Shown here: in pieces, positions 14,144 to 20,237 of the stretch | Position numbering within the stretch: position 1 is the stretch's first letter | How the letters are laid out: each line of letters opens with the position of its first letter | The notes under the pieces: model-generated | Seen by the model: the letters and a program-made list of their open reading frames with translations, nothing else | Told to the model about the DNA's origin: nothing | The model's database searches: none | Translations under genes and position numbers: made by a program | NCBI GenBank assembly: GCA_047972425.1 | Contig: JBKEAR010000061.1 | Location: 1 to 20,237, forward strand | Origin: JBKEAR01 sp047972425 | GTDB taxonomy: Bacteria > Pseudomonadota > Alphaproteobacteria > JBKEAR01 | Direction: 5' to 3' | DNA: 20,237 bases

Positions 14144-15489
14144 TATCTCCGACCTCCTCGCTTAGAAATTTTCGAACGCTTCATCAAACCTTCATATTGC
14201 TGCGCCAACATATGGCTTTGTACCTGTGTTACGGTATCCATTGTAACCGATACAATAATCAGCAAACTTGTCCCGCCCAATGCAAAACCAATACCTAAGG
14301 ATTGTTGTGCAATGGTCGGAATAATTGTTAAAAAGGCTAAATAGACTGCAGCCACAGCTGCTAAGCGTGTTAATACGTAATCAAAATATTTTTCGGTTGA
14401 TTTACCGGGGCGAATACCGGGGATAAACCCACCGTTGCGCTTTAAATTTTGCGCGGTTTCTTCGGGGTTAAATACAACCGAAGTATAAAAGAATGTAAAA
14501 AAGATAACCAAAGCCGCGGTTAAGATATAATAAACGGGGCGGTTAGGGCCCATCCATACCATAATCTTACTAAGCATTTGTTGGAAGCTACTGCTGCTGC
14601 TATCGCCGGCCAATAAAGGCTCTAACATTTGTGGGAACGATAATAATGAACCCGCAAAGATAGGGGGGATAACACCGGCTGTATTCACTTTAAGTGGAAT
14701 ATGCGATGATTGTTGTTGCATAAACTGGCTTGCATGGGCTTGGCGCGGATAGTTAACAGTTACCCGGCGCTGTGCGCGCTCTACATAAACAATGAACAGA
14801 AAAATTGCAACAACGGCAGCAATGATTGCAAAAAGCACTAAGGGGCTCATTGTCCCTTTGCTGGTTTTATCGAATAGCTGACCAATGGTTCCGGGAAGAC
14901 CCGATACAATACCTGCATAGATAATAAGCGATATCCCATTACCAATACCCCGTTGGGTGATTTGCTCACCGAGCCACATTAAAAATAATGTACCACCTAA
15001 AATTGTTACCATTACCGTAAATTTAAACATAAAGCCTGAGATTAAAGCCAGACCACTGGATTCTAAAAATACGGAAACACCCAATGCTTGGGCGAGTGTA
15101 AGGGCTACGGTTAAATAGCGGGTATATTGATTTATTTTTCGCCTTCCGGCTTCGCCTTCTTTTTTAAGGGCTTCCATCTGCGGTGATATTGTTGTTACCA
15201 GCTGCATCACGATAGATGCGGTAATATACGGAAACACCCCCAAGGCAAAAATCGTCATACGCCCAAAGGCCTGCCCCGTAAATGTGTTTACCATTGCGAG
15301 TAACCCACCGCTTTGCGCCAATTGTTCACTGGCGGCTACGGAATCGATACCCGGAATATACAATTGCGCACCAAAACGATAAATCACCAAAGCCATAATT
15401 GTAAAAAAGATACGGCTACGGAGATCGGAAGCTTTAGAAAAAGCGCTCCAAGACATATTAGATGCGAGTTGTTCTGCTGCAGATGCCAT
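14143..15489 (-). CDS. secY: Protein translocase subunit SecY
   Basis: This is the 448-residue channel of the Sec translocon in the inner membrane, with about ten transmembrane helices. Diagnostic parts are FPYITASIVMQL (86-97), EGEAGRRKINQYTRYLT (111-127), GNGISLIIYAGIV (183-195), YPRQ (247-250) and KVNTAGVIPPIFA (267-279). RNGGFIPGIRPGKSTEKY (351-368) includes R360, matching the essential Arg357 of E. coli SecY. VTMDTVTQVQSHMLAQQYEG is near the end. The ATG has GAGAGGG just upstream. The 47-base gap from rplO holds a pair of overlapping hairpins with a U-run (see separate entry). Confidence 0.98.
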   Translation of the reverse strand: MASAAEQLASNMSWSAFSKASDLRSRIFFTIMALVIYRFGAQLYIPGIDSVAASEQLAQSGGLLAMVNTFTGQAFGRMTIFALGVFPYITASIVMQLVTTISPQMEALKKEGEAGRRKINQYTRYLTVALTLAQALGVSVFLESSGLALISGFMFKFTVMVTILGGTLFLMWLGEQITQRGIGNGISLIIYAGIVSGLPGTIGQLFDKTSKGTMSPLVLFAIIAAVVAIFLFIVYVERAQRRVTVNYPRQAHASQFMQQQSSHIPLKVNTAGVIPPIFAGSLLSFPQMLEPLLAGDSSSSSFQQMLSKIMVWMGPNRPVYYILTAALVIFFTFFYTSVVFNPEETAQNLKRNGGFIPGIRPGKSTEKYFDYVLTRLAAVAAVYLAFLTIIPTIAQQSLGIGFALGGTSLLIIVSVTMDTVTQVQSHMLAQQYEGLMKRSKISKRGGRR

Positions 15490-15500
15490 TTTCCCTCTCG

Positions 15501-15538
15501 AAAAAAACCCAAGAAGGGTTTAGCTAAAGCTAAACCCT
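15501..15538 (-). promoter_or_regulatory. Attenuator-like overlapping hairpins between rplO and secY
   Basis: Read on the minus strand, hairpin A is AGGGTTTAGC-TTTA-GCTAAACCCT (15538 to 15515), a perfect 10-bp stem whose 5' arm contains part of the rplO stop codon. Hairpin B is AAACCC-TTCTT-GGGTTT (15521 to 15505) followed by TTTT, which looks like an intrinsic terminator. A and B share AAACCC, so only one can form. The layout resembles a terminator/antiterminator switch coupled to rplO translation. Alternatively A is simply a processing hairpin. Confidence 0.45.
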
Positions 15539-15989
15539 ATCCTGCTATATTAACTTTACCACCGGCTTTCTCAACGGCTGCAATAGCCGCCTCGGAAGCG
15601 CCTGCGATATCAAATGTGATGGCGGCTTTTAATTCGCCACGTCCGAGCAAACGAACGCCATCTGTATTTCCTTTTAAAAGACCAGCTTCGCGCAAGATTG
15701 CATCATTAACTGTATCTTTAATTTTGCCGGCTTCGACTGCCTCTTGAATAGTATCAAGATTAATAACCGCAAAATGTTTGCGGAACGGATTTTTAAATCC
15801 GCGTTTTGGCATACGGCGGTAAAGAGGCATTTGGCCGCCTTCAAAACCCAAAAGTGAAACGCCAGAGCGAGACTTTTGACCTTTTTGGCCTTTTGCCGAT
15901 GTTTTACCTGTGCCCGAAGCAATACCACGACCCACACGTTTGCGCGCGTGGCGAGCGCCAGCATTATCACGAAGTTCGTTTAATTTCAT
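15537..15989 (-). CDS. rplO: 50S ribosomal protein L15
   Basis: This is a 150-residue late-assembly large-subunit protein. The basic, Gly-rich N-terminal region with KRVGRGIASGTGKTSAKGQK (17-36) and SGVSLLGFEGGQMPLYRRMP (42-61) is the L15 signature. The C-terminal globular part ends in the usual Ala/Gly stretch AIAAVEKAGGKVNIAG. The length is close to E. coli L15 (144). It starts 14 bases after rpmD. Its TAG stop falls inside the 5' arm of the hairpin that precedes secY. Confidence 0.97.
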   Translation of the reverse strand: MKLNELRDNAGARHARKRVGRGIASGTGKTSAKGQKGQKSRSGVSLLGFEGGQMPLYRRMPKRGFKNPFRKHFAVINLDTIQEAVEAGKIKDTVNDAILREAGLLKGNTDGVRLLGRGELKAAITFDIAGASEAAIAAVEKAGGKVNIAG

Positions 15990-16003
15990 GCGTCCACTCC
16001 TGC

Positions 16004-16192
16004 TTAATCTTCGATAACACGAACAAGATGGTGAACTTTTTTGATCATACCGCGTACTGCAGGTGTATCTTCAAGCTCTCTTACTTTGTTCATTTTGGTT
16101 AAGCCCAAACCGTTCAACGTTTCTTGTTGTTCTTTTGGGCGACGGATAGATGAGCGAATTTGCTGAACTTTAACTGTTTTCTTTTTAGCCAT
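16004..16192 (-). CDS. rpmD: 50S ribosomal protein L30
   Basis: This is a 62-residue small ferredoxin-like ribosomal protein. VKVQQIRSSIRRPKEQQETLN followed by GLGLTKMNKVRELEDTPAVRGMI and KVHHLVRV is the bacterial L30 pattern (E. coli 59 residues). It is only three bases from the upstream rpsE stop and 14 bases from rplO, a tight position in the operon. Confidence 0.97.
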   Translation of the reverse strand: MAKKKTVKVQQIRSSIRRPKEQQETLNGLGLTKMNKVRELEDTPAVRGMIKKVHHLVRVIED

Positions 16193-16195
16193 GTT

Positions 16196-16810
16196 CTAAG
16201 CCTCCTTCTCAACTAATGGTGCACCATCGCGGCGGGCAACAATCTCGCCCACTTTTAAGCCACGGCGTGTTGCCACCATACGGGGGCTGTTCATGCGTGT
16301 AAGTGCATCTAAGGTTGCTTTAACCATGTTGTGCGGATTTTGTGAACCAATCGATTTAGCCACAACGTCTTGAATGCCTAAGCTTTCAAAAATCGCACGC
16401 ATCGCACCACCGGCAATAATACCAGTACCCGGAGGGGCAGTACGAAGCATCACACGGCCTGCACCATAACGACCACGTTGGTCATGGTGTAAAGTCCGAC
16501 CTTCTTTAAGCGGAATACGAATCATTTTTTTACGTGCTGTTTCGGTTGCTTTACGGATAGCCTCTGGAACTTCGCGGGCTTTACCCGTACCATAACCAAC
16601 ACGGCCTTTGCCATCACCAACAATCACTAAAGCCGCAAATGCCATACGGCGACCACCTTTAACGGTTTTAGCCACACGGTTTACATGAACGAGCTTTTCG
16701 ATTAATTCTGGCTCTGCCGGACGATCTTGGCGTTCCGCACGTTTTCCTTTCGGACGGTTTTGACCTTGGGGACGATTGCCTTGGGGTCCTTCATTTGGAT
16801 TTCTTGCCAT
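16196..16810 (-). CDS. rpsE: 30S ribosomal protein S5
   Basis: This is a 204-residue small-subunit protein that takes part in decoding accuracy and mRNA entry. The double-stranded RNA-binding-like domain begins at about 38 with LVHVNRVAKTVKGGRRMAF, then ALVIVGDGKGRVGYGTGKAREV. The C-terminal domain has the typical GTGIIAGGAMRAI and GSQNPHNMVKATLDAL. It is longer than E. coli S5 (167) because of a low-complexity N-terminal extension of roughly 35 residues rich in Asn, Gln, Arg and Pro, a feature common in Alphaproteobacteria. It starts 13 bases after rplR. Confidence 0.97.
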   Translation of the reverse strand: MARNPNEGPQGNRPQGQNRPKGKRAERQDRPAEPELIEKLVHVNRVAKTVKGGRRMAFAALVIVGDGKGRVGYGTGKAREVPEAIRKATETARKKMIRIPLKEGRTLHHDQRGRYGAGRVMLRTAPPGTGIIAGGAMRAIFESLGIQDVVAKSIGSQNPHNMVKATLDALTRMNSPRMVATRRGLKVGEIVARRDGAPLVEKEA

Positions 16811-16823
16811 TTTACTTTACCCC

Positions 16824-17183
16824 TTAAAACTTCAGTCCGCCTTCGCGGGCAGCGTCAGCCAAAGCTTTCACTCTGCCATGGAATTTAAATCCACCGCGAT
16901 CGAACACTACATTTTCTACACCAGCTGCTTTTGCACGCTCTGCAATAAGCTTACCTACAACAGCTGCTGCCTCTTTATTTCCCGTTGCTTTTACTTTAGC
17001 ATCTTTATCTAAAGTTGATGCTGCTGCTAATGTACACCCTTTTGTATCATCAATAATTTGTGCATACATATGGCGAGCTGAACGGAAAACCGACAAGCGT
17101 GGCTTGTCTACACCTTGGCGACGGATACGGTAACGAACGCGTCTTGCCCGTCTGTCCAATAATTCCCTTTTGGTAAATGACAT
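16824..17183 (-). CDS. rplR: 50S ribosomal protein L18
   Basis: This is a 119-residue 5S rRNA-binding protein. RRARRVRYRIRRQGVDKPRL at the N-terminus, SVFRSARHMYAQIIDD, and the C-terminal VVFDRGGFKFHGRVKALADA and AREGGLKF are diagnostic. The length matches the family (about 117). The ATG overlaps the rplF stop by one base (TAATG), so translation is probably coupled. Confidence 0.98.
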   Translation of the reverse strand: MSFTKRELLDRRARRVRYRIRRQGVDKPRLSVFRSARHMYAQIIDDTKGCTLAAASTLDKDAKVKATGNKEAAAVVGKLIAERAKAAGVENVVFDRGGFKFHGRVKALADAAREGGLKF

Positions 17184-17719
17184 TATTTCTTCTTCCCTTC
17201 TTTACGGAGGATCACTTCGTCCGCATATTTCACACCTTTACCTTTGTAAGGCTCTGGCGGACGGAAGCCACGGATTTCCGCTGCTACTTGACCAACTTTT
17301 TGAGCATTGCTACCCGAAATTTTAATAGTGGTCTGATCAGGAGTTTCGAAAGTTACACCTTCTGGCGCTTCATATTCTACATCATGTGAAAAACCAAGTG
17401 CGAGTGTAAGGCTCTTAGGACCTTTAGCTTGGGCACGATAGCCCACGCCGCTGATCTGTAATGTTTTGGTTACCCCTTCGGATACGCCTAAAATCATTTT
17501 TTTAATTTGTGCAGCTGCTGTACCCCACATTTGGCGGGCAAATTTAGAGCCATCTTTTGGCTTAATTACAACCGCACCATCTTCTTCTTTAATGGAGATA
17601 TTATCGGTGAAAGACATAGAAAGCTCGCCTTTTGCACCTTTAACTGCAACTTCGGTACCAGAGATGCTGACAGACACACCGCTCGGTATTGTAATTGGAT
17701 TTTTACCAATACGCGACAT
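17183..17719 (-). CDS. rplF: 50S ribosomal protein L6
   Basis: This is a 178-residue large-subunit protein at the factor-binding region. MSRIGKNPITIPSGVSVSIS starts the first of two repeated domains. The second contains LQISGVGYRAQAKG, LTLALGFSHDV and the L6 signature PPEPYKGKGVKYADE near 154-168, followed by a Lys-rich end. The length equals the usual 177. It lies 18 bases after rpsH. Confidence 0.98.
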   Translation of the reverse strand: MSRIGKNPITIPSGVSVSISGTEVAVKGAKGELSMSFTDNISIKEEDGAVVIKPKDGSKFARQMWGTAAAQIKKMILGVSEGVTKTLQISGVGYRAQAKGPKSLTLALGFSHDVEYEAPEGVTFETPDQTTIKISGSNAQKVGQVAAEIRGFRPPEPYKGKGVKYADEVILRKEGKKK

Positions 17720-17737
17720 TTGTTAACTCCTCTATAC

Positions 17738-18136
17738 CTAAAATACTTCACATATAACTTCGCCGCCAACTTGCTTATCGCGGGCTTCGGCATCGGTAAT
17801 CACACCCGAAGATGTCGATACAATGCTAATACCCAAGCCATTGGCAACTCGGTTAATATCTGAAGGCGCGCTATAAATGCGACGGCCGGGTTTAGAAACC
17901 TTTTTAATGGTTTTAATAACCGGTTGGCCTTCAAAATATTTTAACTCAATTTCTAATTCAAAGATGCCTGCACGAAGCTCAACCTCTTTGTAACCGCGAA
18001 TAAAGCCTTCTTGCTTTAATACATCTAAAATCGCCTTTTTGAATTTAGATGCGGGCGCTGTTACAGATGATTTGCCTACGCGCTGACCGTTTCGAATTCG
18101 GGTGAGCATATCGCTCACTGGATCTGTCATCGTCAT
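17738..18136 (-). CDS. rpsH: 30S ribosomal protein S8
   Basis: This is a 132-residue 16S rRNA-binding assembly protein. In many bacteria it is also the translational repressor of the spc operon. MTMTDPVSDMLTRIRNGQRV and the C-terminal SRP/STSSGVITDAEARDKQVGGEVICEVF pattern are diagnostic. Two adjacent ATG codons exist (18134-18136 and 18128-18130). The upstream one gives the MT-MTDP start common in alphaproteobacterial S8. It lies 11 bases after rpsN. Whether S8 autoregulation operates here cannot be judged from sequence reading. Confidence 0.97.
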   Translation of the reverse strand: MTMTDPVSDMLTRIRNGQRVGKSSVTAPASKFKKAILDVLKQEGFIRGYKEVELRAGIFELEIELKYFEGQPVIKTIKKVSKPGRRIYSAPSDINRVANGLGISIVSTSSGVITDAEARDKQVGGEVICEVF

Positions 18137-18147
18137 GATGTTTTCTC

Positions 18148-18453
18148 CTACCAGCTAGATTTTACAACACCCGGAATCATACCTTCAGAGGCTAATTCAC
18201 GGAATTTATTACGACATAACTTAAATTTACGATAGTTACCACGGGGGCGACCAGTGACTTCGCAACGATTACGAAGGCGGTTCGCAGCACCATTACGGGG
18301 CAATTGCGAAAGTTTAAGTTGGGCTTGGAAACGCTCTTCAATCGGTAGCGAGCTATCGCTAACAATTGCTTTGAGCTCAGCGCGCTTTTTGGCATATTTA
18401 TTTACCAATTTTTCGCGGCGCTTTTGTTTTTCAATCATTGCAACTTTAGCCAT
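18148..18453 (-). CDS. rpsN: 30S ribosomal protein S14
   Basis: This is a 101-residue head protein of the small subunit. NRCEVTGRPRGNYRKFKLCR followed by NKFRELASEGMIPGVVKSSW is the S14 signature. The length is that of the long form. The four-cysteine zinc ribbon of the short (about 61-residue) form is absent, so this is the zinc-independent type. It is three bases after rplE, with the Shine-Dalgarno sequence inside rplE. Confidence 0.98.
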   Translation of the reverse strand: MAKVAMIEKQKRREKLVNKYAKKRAELKAIVSDSSLPIEERFQAQLKLSQLPRNGAANRLRNRCEVTGRPRGNYRKFKLCRNKFRELASEGMIPGVVKSSW

Positions 18454-18456
18454 TAA

Positions 18457-19005
18457 TTATGCTCCCTTACCTTTAAAAGGCAGTTCAAAACCTTTAAGTA
18501 ATTCTAATGCTTCTTCATTGGTGCGTGCACTTGTGCAAATAACAATATCCATACCACGGAAGTCTTTAACATCATCATAGTTAATCTCCGGAAAGATAAT
18601 TTGCTCTTTCACACCCATCGCAAAATTACCATTGCCATCGAAACTTTTGGTATTTAAACCTTGAAAGTCCCGAATACGCGGTAACGCGATATTTGATAAG
18701 CGATCTAAAAATTCATACATTTTAGCACCCCGTAAAGTCACTTTACAGCCAATTGGCATTTCTTCACGGAGTTTAAATGTCGCTACAGATTTTTTGGCTT
18801 TACACATAACGGGTTTCTGACCAGAAATAAGCGTAAGCTCATTCATTGCATCATCAACCTTCTTTTTATCGCCTGTGGCTTCGCCAACACCCATATTGAT
18901 AACGATTTTTTCAAGCTTAGGAACTTGCATAGAAGATTTATATTGAAACTTCTCCTGCAATGCCGGCTTGATCACGTTAGTATATTGTTCGATTAAACGT
19001 GTCAT
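18457..19005 (-). CDS. rplE: 50S ribosomal protein L5
   Basis: This is a 182-residue 5S rRNA-binding central protuberance protein that contacts S13 and P-site tRNA. Marks are VPKLEKIVINMGVGEA (28-43), LISGQKPVMCKAKKSVATFK (54-73), REEMPIGCKVTLRG and PRIRDFQGLNTKSFDGNGNF. The length is as in E. coli (179). It starts 14 bases after rplX. Confidence 0.98.
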   Translation of the reverse strand: MTRLIEQYTNVIKPALQEKFQYKSSMQVPKLEKIVINMGVGEATGDKKKVDDAMNELTLISGQKPVMCKAKKSVATFKLREEMPIGCKVTLRGAKMYEFLDRLSNIALPRIRDFQGLNTKSFDGNGNFAMGVKEQIIFPEINYDDVKDFRGMDIVICTSARTNEEALELLKGFELPFKGKGA

Positions 19006-19019
19006 TGGTTACCCGCTCC

Positions 19020-19334
19020 CTAATCTATCACTTCGCCAGAGCTTTTTGCAAAACGTACTTTCTTGCCGTCAACCTCTTTAATACCAATGCGTGTTGCTTT
19101 GCTATTTTTGGGGTCAACAATTGCAATATTCGAAAGGTCGATTGCAAGCTCTTTATTCACAATACCGCCCGCATTGGTCATAGTGGGTTTTTGGTGCTTA
19201 GTCGCAACATTAACGCCCTGAACAATCGCACGATTCTCCTTTTTGATAATTTGTAAAACTTCACCCGTTTTACCTTTATCTTTACCGGCAATCACAATAA
19301 CTTGATCACCTTTTTTGATCTTTGCTATTGCCAT
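19020..19334 (-). CDS. rplX: 50S ribosomal protein L24
   Basis: This is a 104-residue early assembly protein near the exit tunnel. The KOW motif is IKKGDQVIVIAGKDKGKTGEV (6-26), followed by GVNVATKHQKPT and GGIVNKELAIDLSNIAIVDP. The length equals E. coli L24 (104). The ATG shares one base with the rplN stop (TAATG), and the Shine-Dalgarno sequence GGAGGT lies inside rplN, so it is coupled. Confidence 0.98.
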   Translation of the reverse strand: MAIAKIKKGDQVIVIAGKDKGKTGEVLQIIKKENRAIVQGVNVATKHQKPTMTNAGGIVNKELAIDLSNIAIVDPKNSKATRIGIKEVDGKKVRFAKSSGEVID

Positions 19335-19702
19335 TATAAAACCTCCGGAGCTAGTGAAATGATTTTCATATATCTTTTGGCGCGTAACTCACGGGTTACG
19401 GGGCCAAAAATACGAGTTCCAATGGGTTCTCCATTGTTATTAATGATAACCGCAGCATTATCGTCGAAACGAATAGCCGAGCCATCTTTGCGGCGAATCT
19501 CTTTAGCTGTACGAACGATAACAGCTTTTACAACATCACCTTTTTTAACGCGACCACGTGGAATAGCCTCTTTAACCGAGCAAACGATAACATCGCCCAC
19601 CGAAGCTATTTTACGTTTTGAACCTCCAAGTACCTTAATACACTGTACGCGACGGGCACCTGAATTATCGGCCACTGTGAGATTAGATTCTACTTGTATC
19701 AT
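19334..19702 (-). CDS. rplN: 50S ribosomal protein L14
   Basis: This is a 122-residue intersubunit-face protein. MIQVESNLTVADNSGARRVQ, then IKVLGGSKRKIASVGD, VKKGDVVKAVIVRT and the C-terminal FGPVTRELRAKRYMKIISLA are diagnostic. The length is almost identical to E. coli (123). It is 31 bases after rpsQ, with AAAGAGGATC as the Shine-Dalgarno region. Confidence 0.98.
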   Translation of the reverse strand: MIQVESNLTVADNSGARRVQCIKVLGGSKRKIASVGDVIVCSVKEAIPRGRVKKGDVVKAVIVRTAKEIRRKDGSAIRFDDNAAVIINNNGEPIGTRIFGPVTRELRAKRYMKIISLAPEVL

Positions 19703-19733
19703 AGTTGATCCTCTTTATTCATGACCTAAGGGA

Positions 19734-19964
19734 TTATCCCTCAATAACTTCCCAAGATTTACGCTTGGAAATTGGGCGGCATTCGCGAATTCGAACAATA
19801 TCGCCCACTTTAAATTTATTTGTTTCATCATGCGCTGCATATTTCTTGCTCCGACGAATAACTTTCTTTAAAAGCGGATGCAAGATTTGGCGCTCTACCT
19901 TTACAGTAACGGTTTTATCTTGAGCGTCACTGGTAACCACACCTTGAAGAATACGTTTTGGCAT
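19734..19964 (-). CDS. rpsQ: 30S ribosomal protein S17
   Basis: This is a 76-residue OB-fold primary 16S rRNA-binding protein. MPKRILQGVVTSDAQDKTVT, VERQILHPLLKKVIRRSKKY and KVGDIVRIRECRPISKRKSW form the S17 signature. It is slightly shorter than E. coli S17 (84), mainly at the N-terminus, as in other Alphaproteobacteria. It begins one base after the rpmC stop. Confidence 0.97.
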   Translation of the reverse strand: MPKRILQGVVTSDAQDKTVTVKVERQILHPLLKKVIRRSKKYAAHDETNKFKVGDIVRIRECRPISKRKSWEVIEG

Positions 19965-19965
19965 T

Positions 19966-20160
19966 CTATTTCTCCACTTTCAACTGGTTAATCACGGTTT
20001 TCACACGAGCAATATCACGGCGAACTTTACGAATCTGTGCTGTAGATTCTAACTGCTGAGAAGCCGTTTGAAAACGCAGATTAAATTGCTCCTTACGTAA
20101 TTCTACCAATGTCGCTTGAAGTTCAGCAGCGGACTTTTGTTTCAATTCATTTGCTTTCAT
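19966..20160 (-). CDS. rpmC: 50S ribosomal protein L29
   Basis: This is a 64-residue helical hairpin protein at the exit tunnel, near the trigger factor and SRP docking site. KANELKQKSAAELQATLVEL, RKEQFNLRFQTASQQLEST and the closing RKVRRDIARVKTVI match bacterial L29. It starts three bases after the rplP stop and is one base from rpsQ. Confidence 0.97.
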   Translation of the reverse strand: MKANELKQKSAAELQATLVELRKEQFNLRFQTASQQLESTAQIRKVRRDIARVKTVINQLKVEK

Positions 20161-20163
20161 TGA

Positions 20164-20237
20164 TTAGCCCTCATCTCCAAGTCGGGTTATCATTTTCGTT
20201 CTCACCGGCAGCTTTGCAGAAGCAAGCTCAAAAGCAC
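20164..20237 (-). CDS. rplP: 50S ribosomal protein L16, C-terminal end (5' part outside window)
   Basis: The minus strand from the window edge reads in frame AFELASAKLPVRTKMITRLG then DEG and TAA (20164-20166). This matches the L16 C-terminus (E. coli ends AAAKLPIKTTFV...). The position just upstream of rpmC is the conserved rplP place. About 23 residues are visible, too short for automatic ORF calling. It is three bases from rpmC. Confidence 0.9.
   Translation of the reverse strand, partial: AFELASAKLPVRTKMITRLGDEG

Noticed and set aside
15313..15747. 144-codon plus-strand frame across secY and rplO
   Set aside because: It crosses two conserved minus-strand genes and the gap hairpin. Shadow frame.
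18148..18453. Zinc-binding S14 paralogue
   Set aside because: Only two cysteines and long-form length. The four-Cys ribbon is missing.

Overview
The window looks like a chromosomal segment of a moderately AT-rich alphaproteobacterium, probably free-living or at least metabolically capable. The main evidence is the right half, a long minus-strand ribosomal-protein operon in which adk sits directly between secY and rpsM, and neither rpmJ nor rpsD is present between secY and rplQ. That arrangement is characteristic of Alphaproteobacteria. The S5 N-terminal extension, the acidic tail on L17 and an Adk with a four-Cys zinc LID also fit. The genus cannot be named from the sequence alone.

Layout: (1) 1-338 is the 3' end of an autotransporter beta-barrel gene on the plus strand. 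(2) 339-569 is a hairpin-rich convergent spacer. (3) 570-3456, minus strand, holds aqpZ, then leuC and leuD. AqpZ is an aquaporin, and LeuC and LeuD are the two subunits of isopropylmalate isomerase. (4) 3457-3709 is a divergent control region. (5) 3710-9262, plus strand, is an assimilatory sulfate reduction operon, cysJ-cysI-cysH-cysG. It encodes the sulfite reductase flavoprotein and hemoprotein, PAPS reductase and siroheme synthase. (6) 9437-10681 is an acidic amino acid:cation symporter of the GltP family. (7) 10682-11044 is a second hairpin-rich convergent spacer ending in a symmetric bidirectional terminator. (8) 11045-20237, minus strand, reads in transcription order rplP(partial)-rpmC-rpsQ-rplN-rplX-rplE-rpsN-rpsH-rplF-rplR-rpsE-rpmD-rplO-secY-adk-rpsM-rpsK-rpoA-rplQ.

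The cys operon forms one functional unit. CysH reduces PAPS to sulfite, CysJ/CysI reduce sulfite to sulfide, and CysG makes the siroheme that CysI needs. Steps upstream of PAPS (ATP sulfurylase, APS kinase) and cysteine synthase are not in the window. CysJ is unusual because several residues expected to bind NADPH are changed or deleted.

There is no phage, IS element, CRISPR, tRNA or recognisable defence system here. The most interesting signals are non-coding. Three copies of a tiny hairpin start on the last base(s) of a stop codon and have covarying stems (two convergent spacers). Two mutually exclusive hairpins, one with a U-run, lie between rplO and secY. A near-consensus promoter lies inside the ribosomal operon ahead of a TTG-initiated rpsM. 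An SD-sequestering palindrome precedes rplQ.
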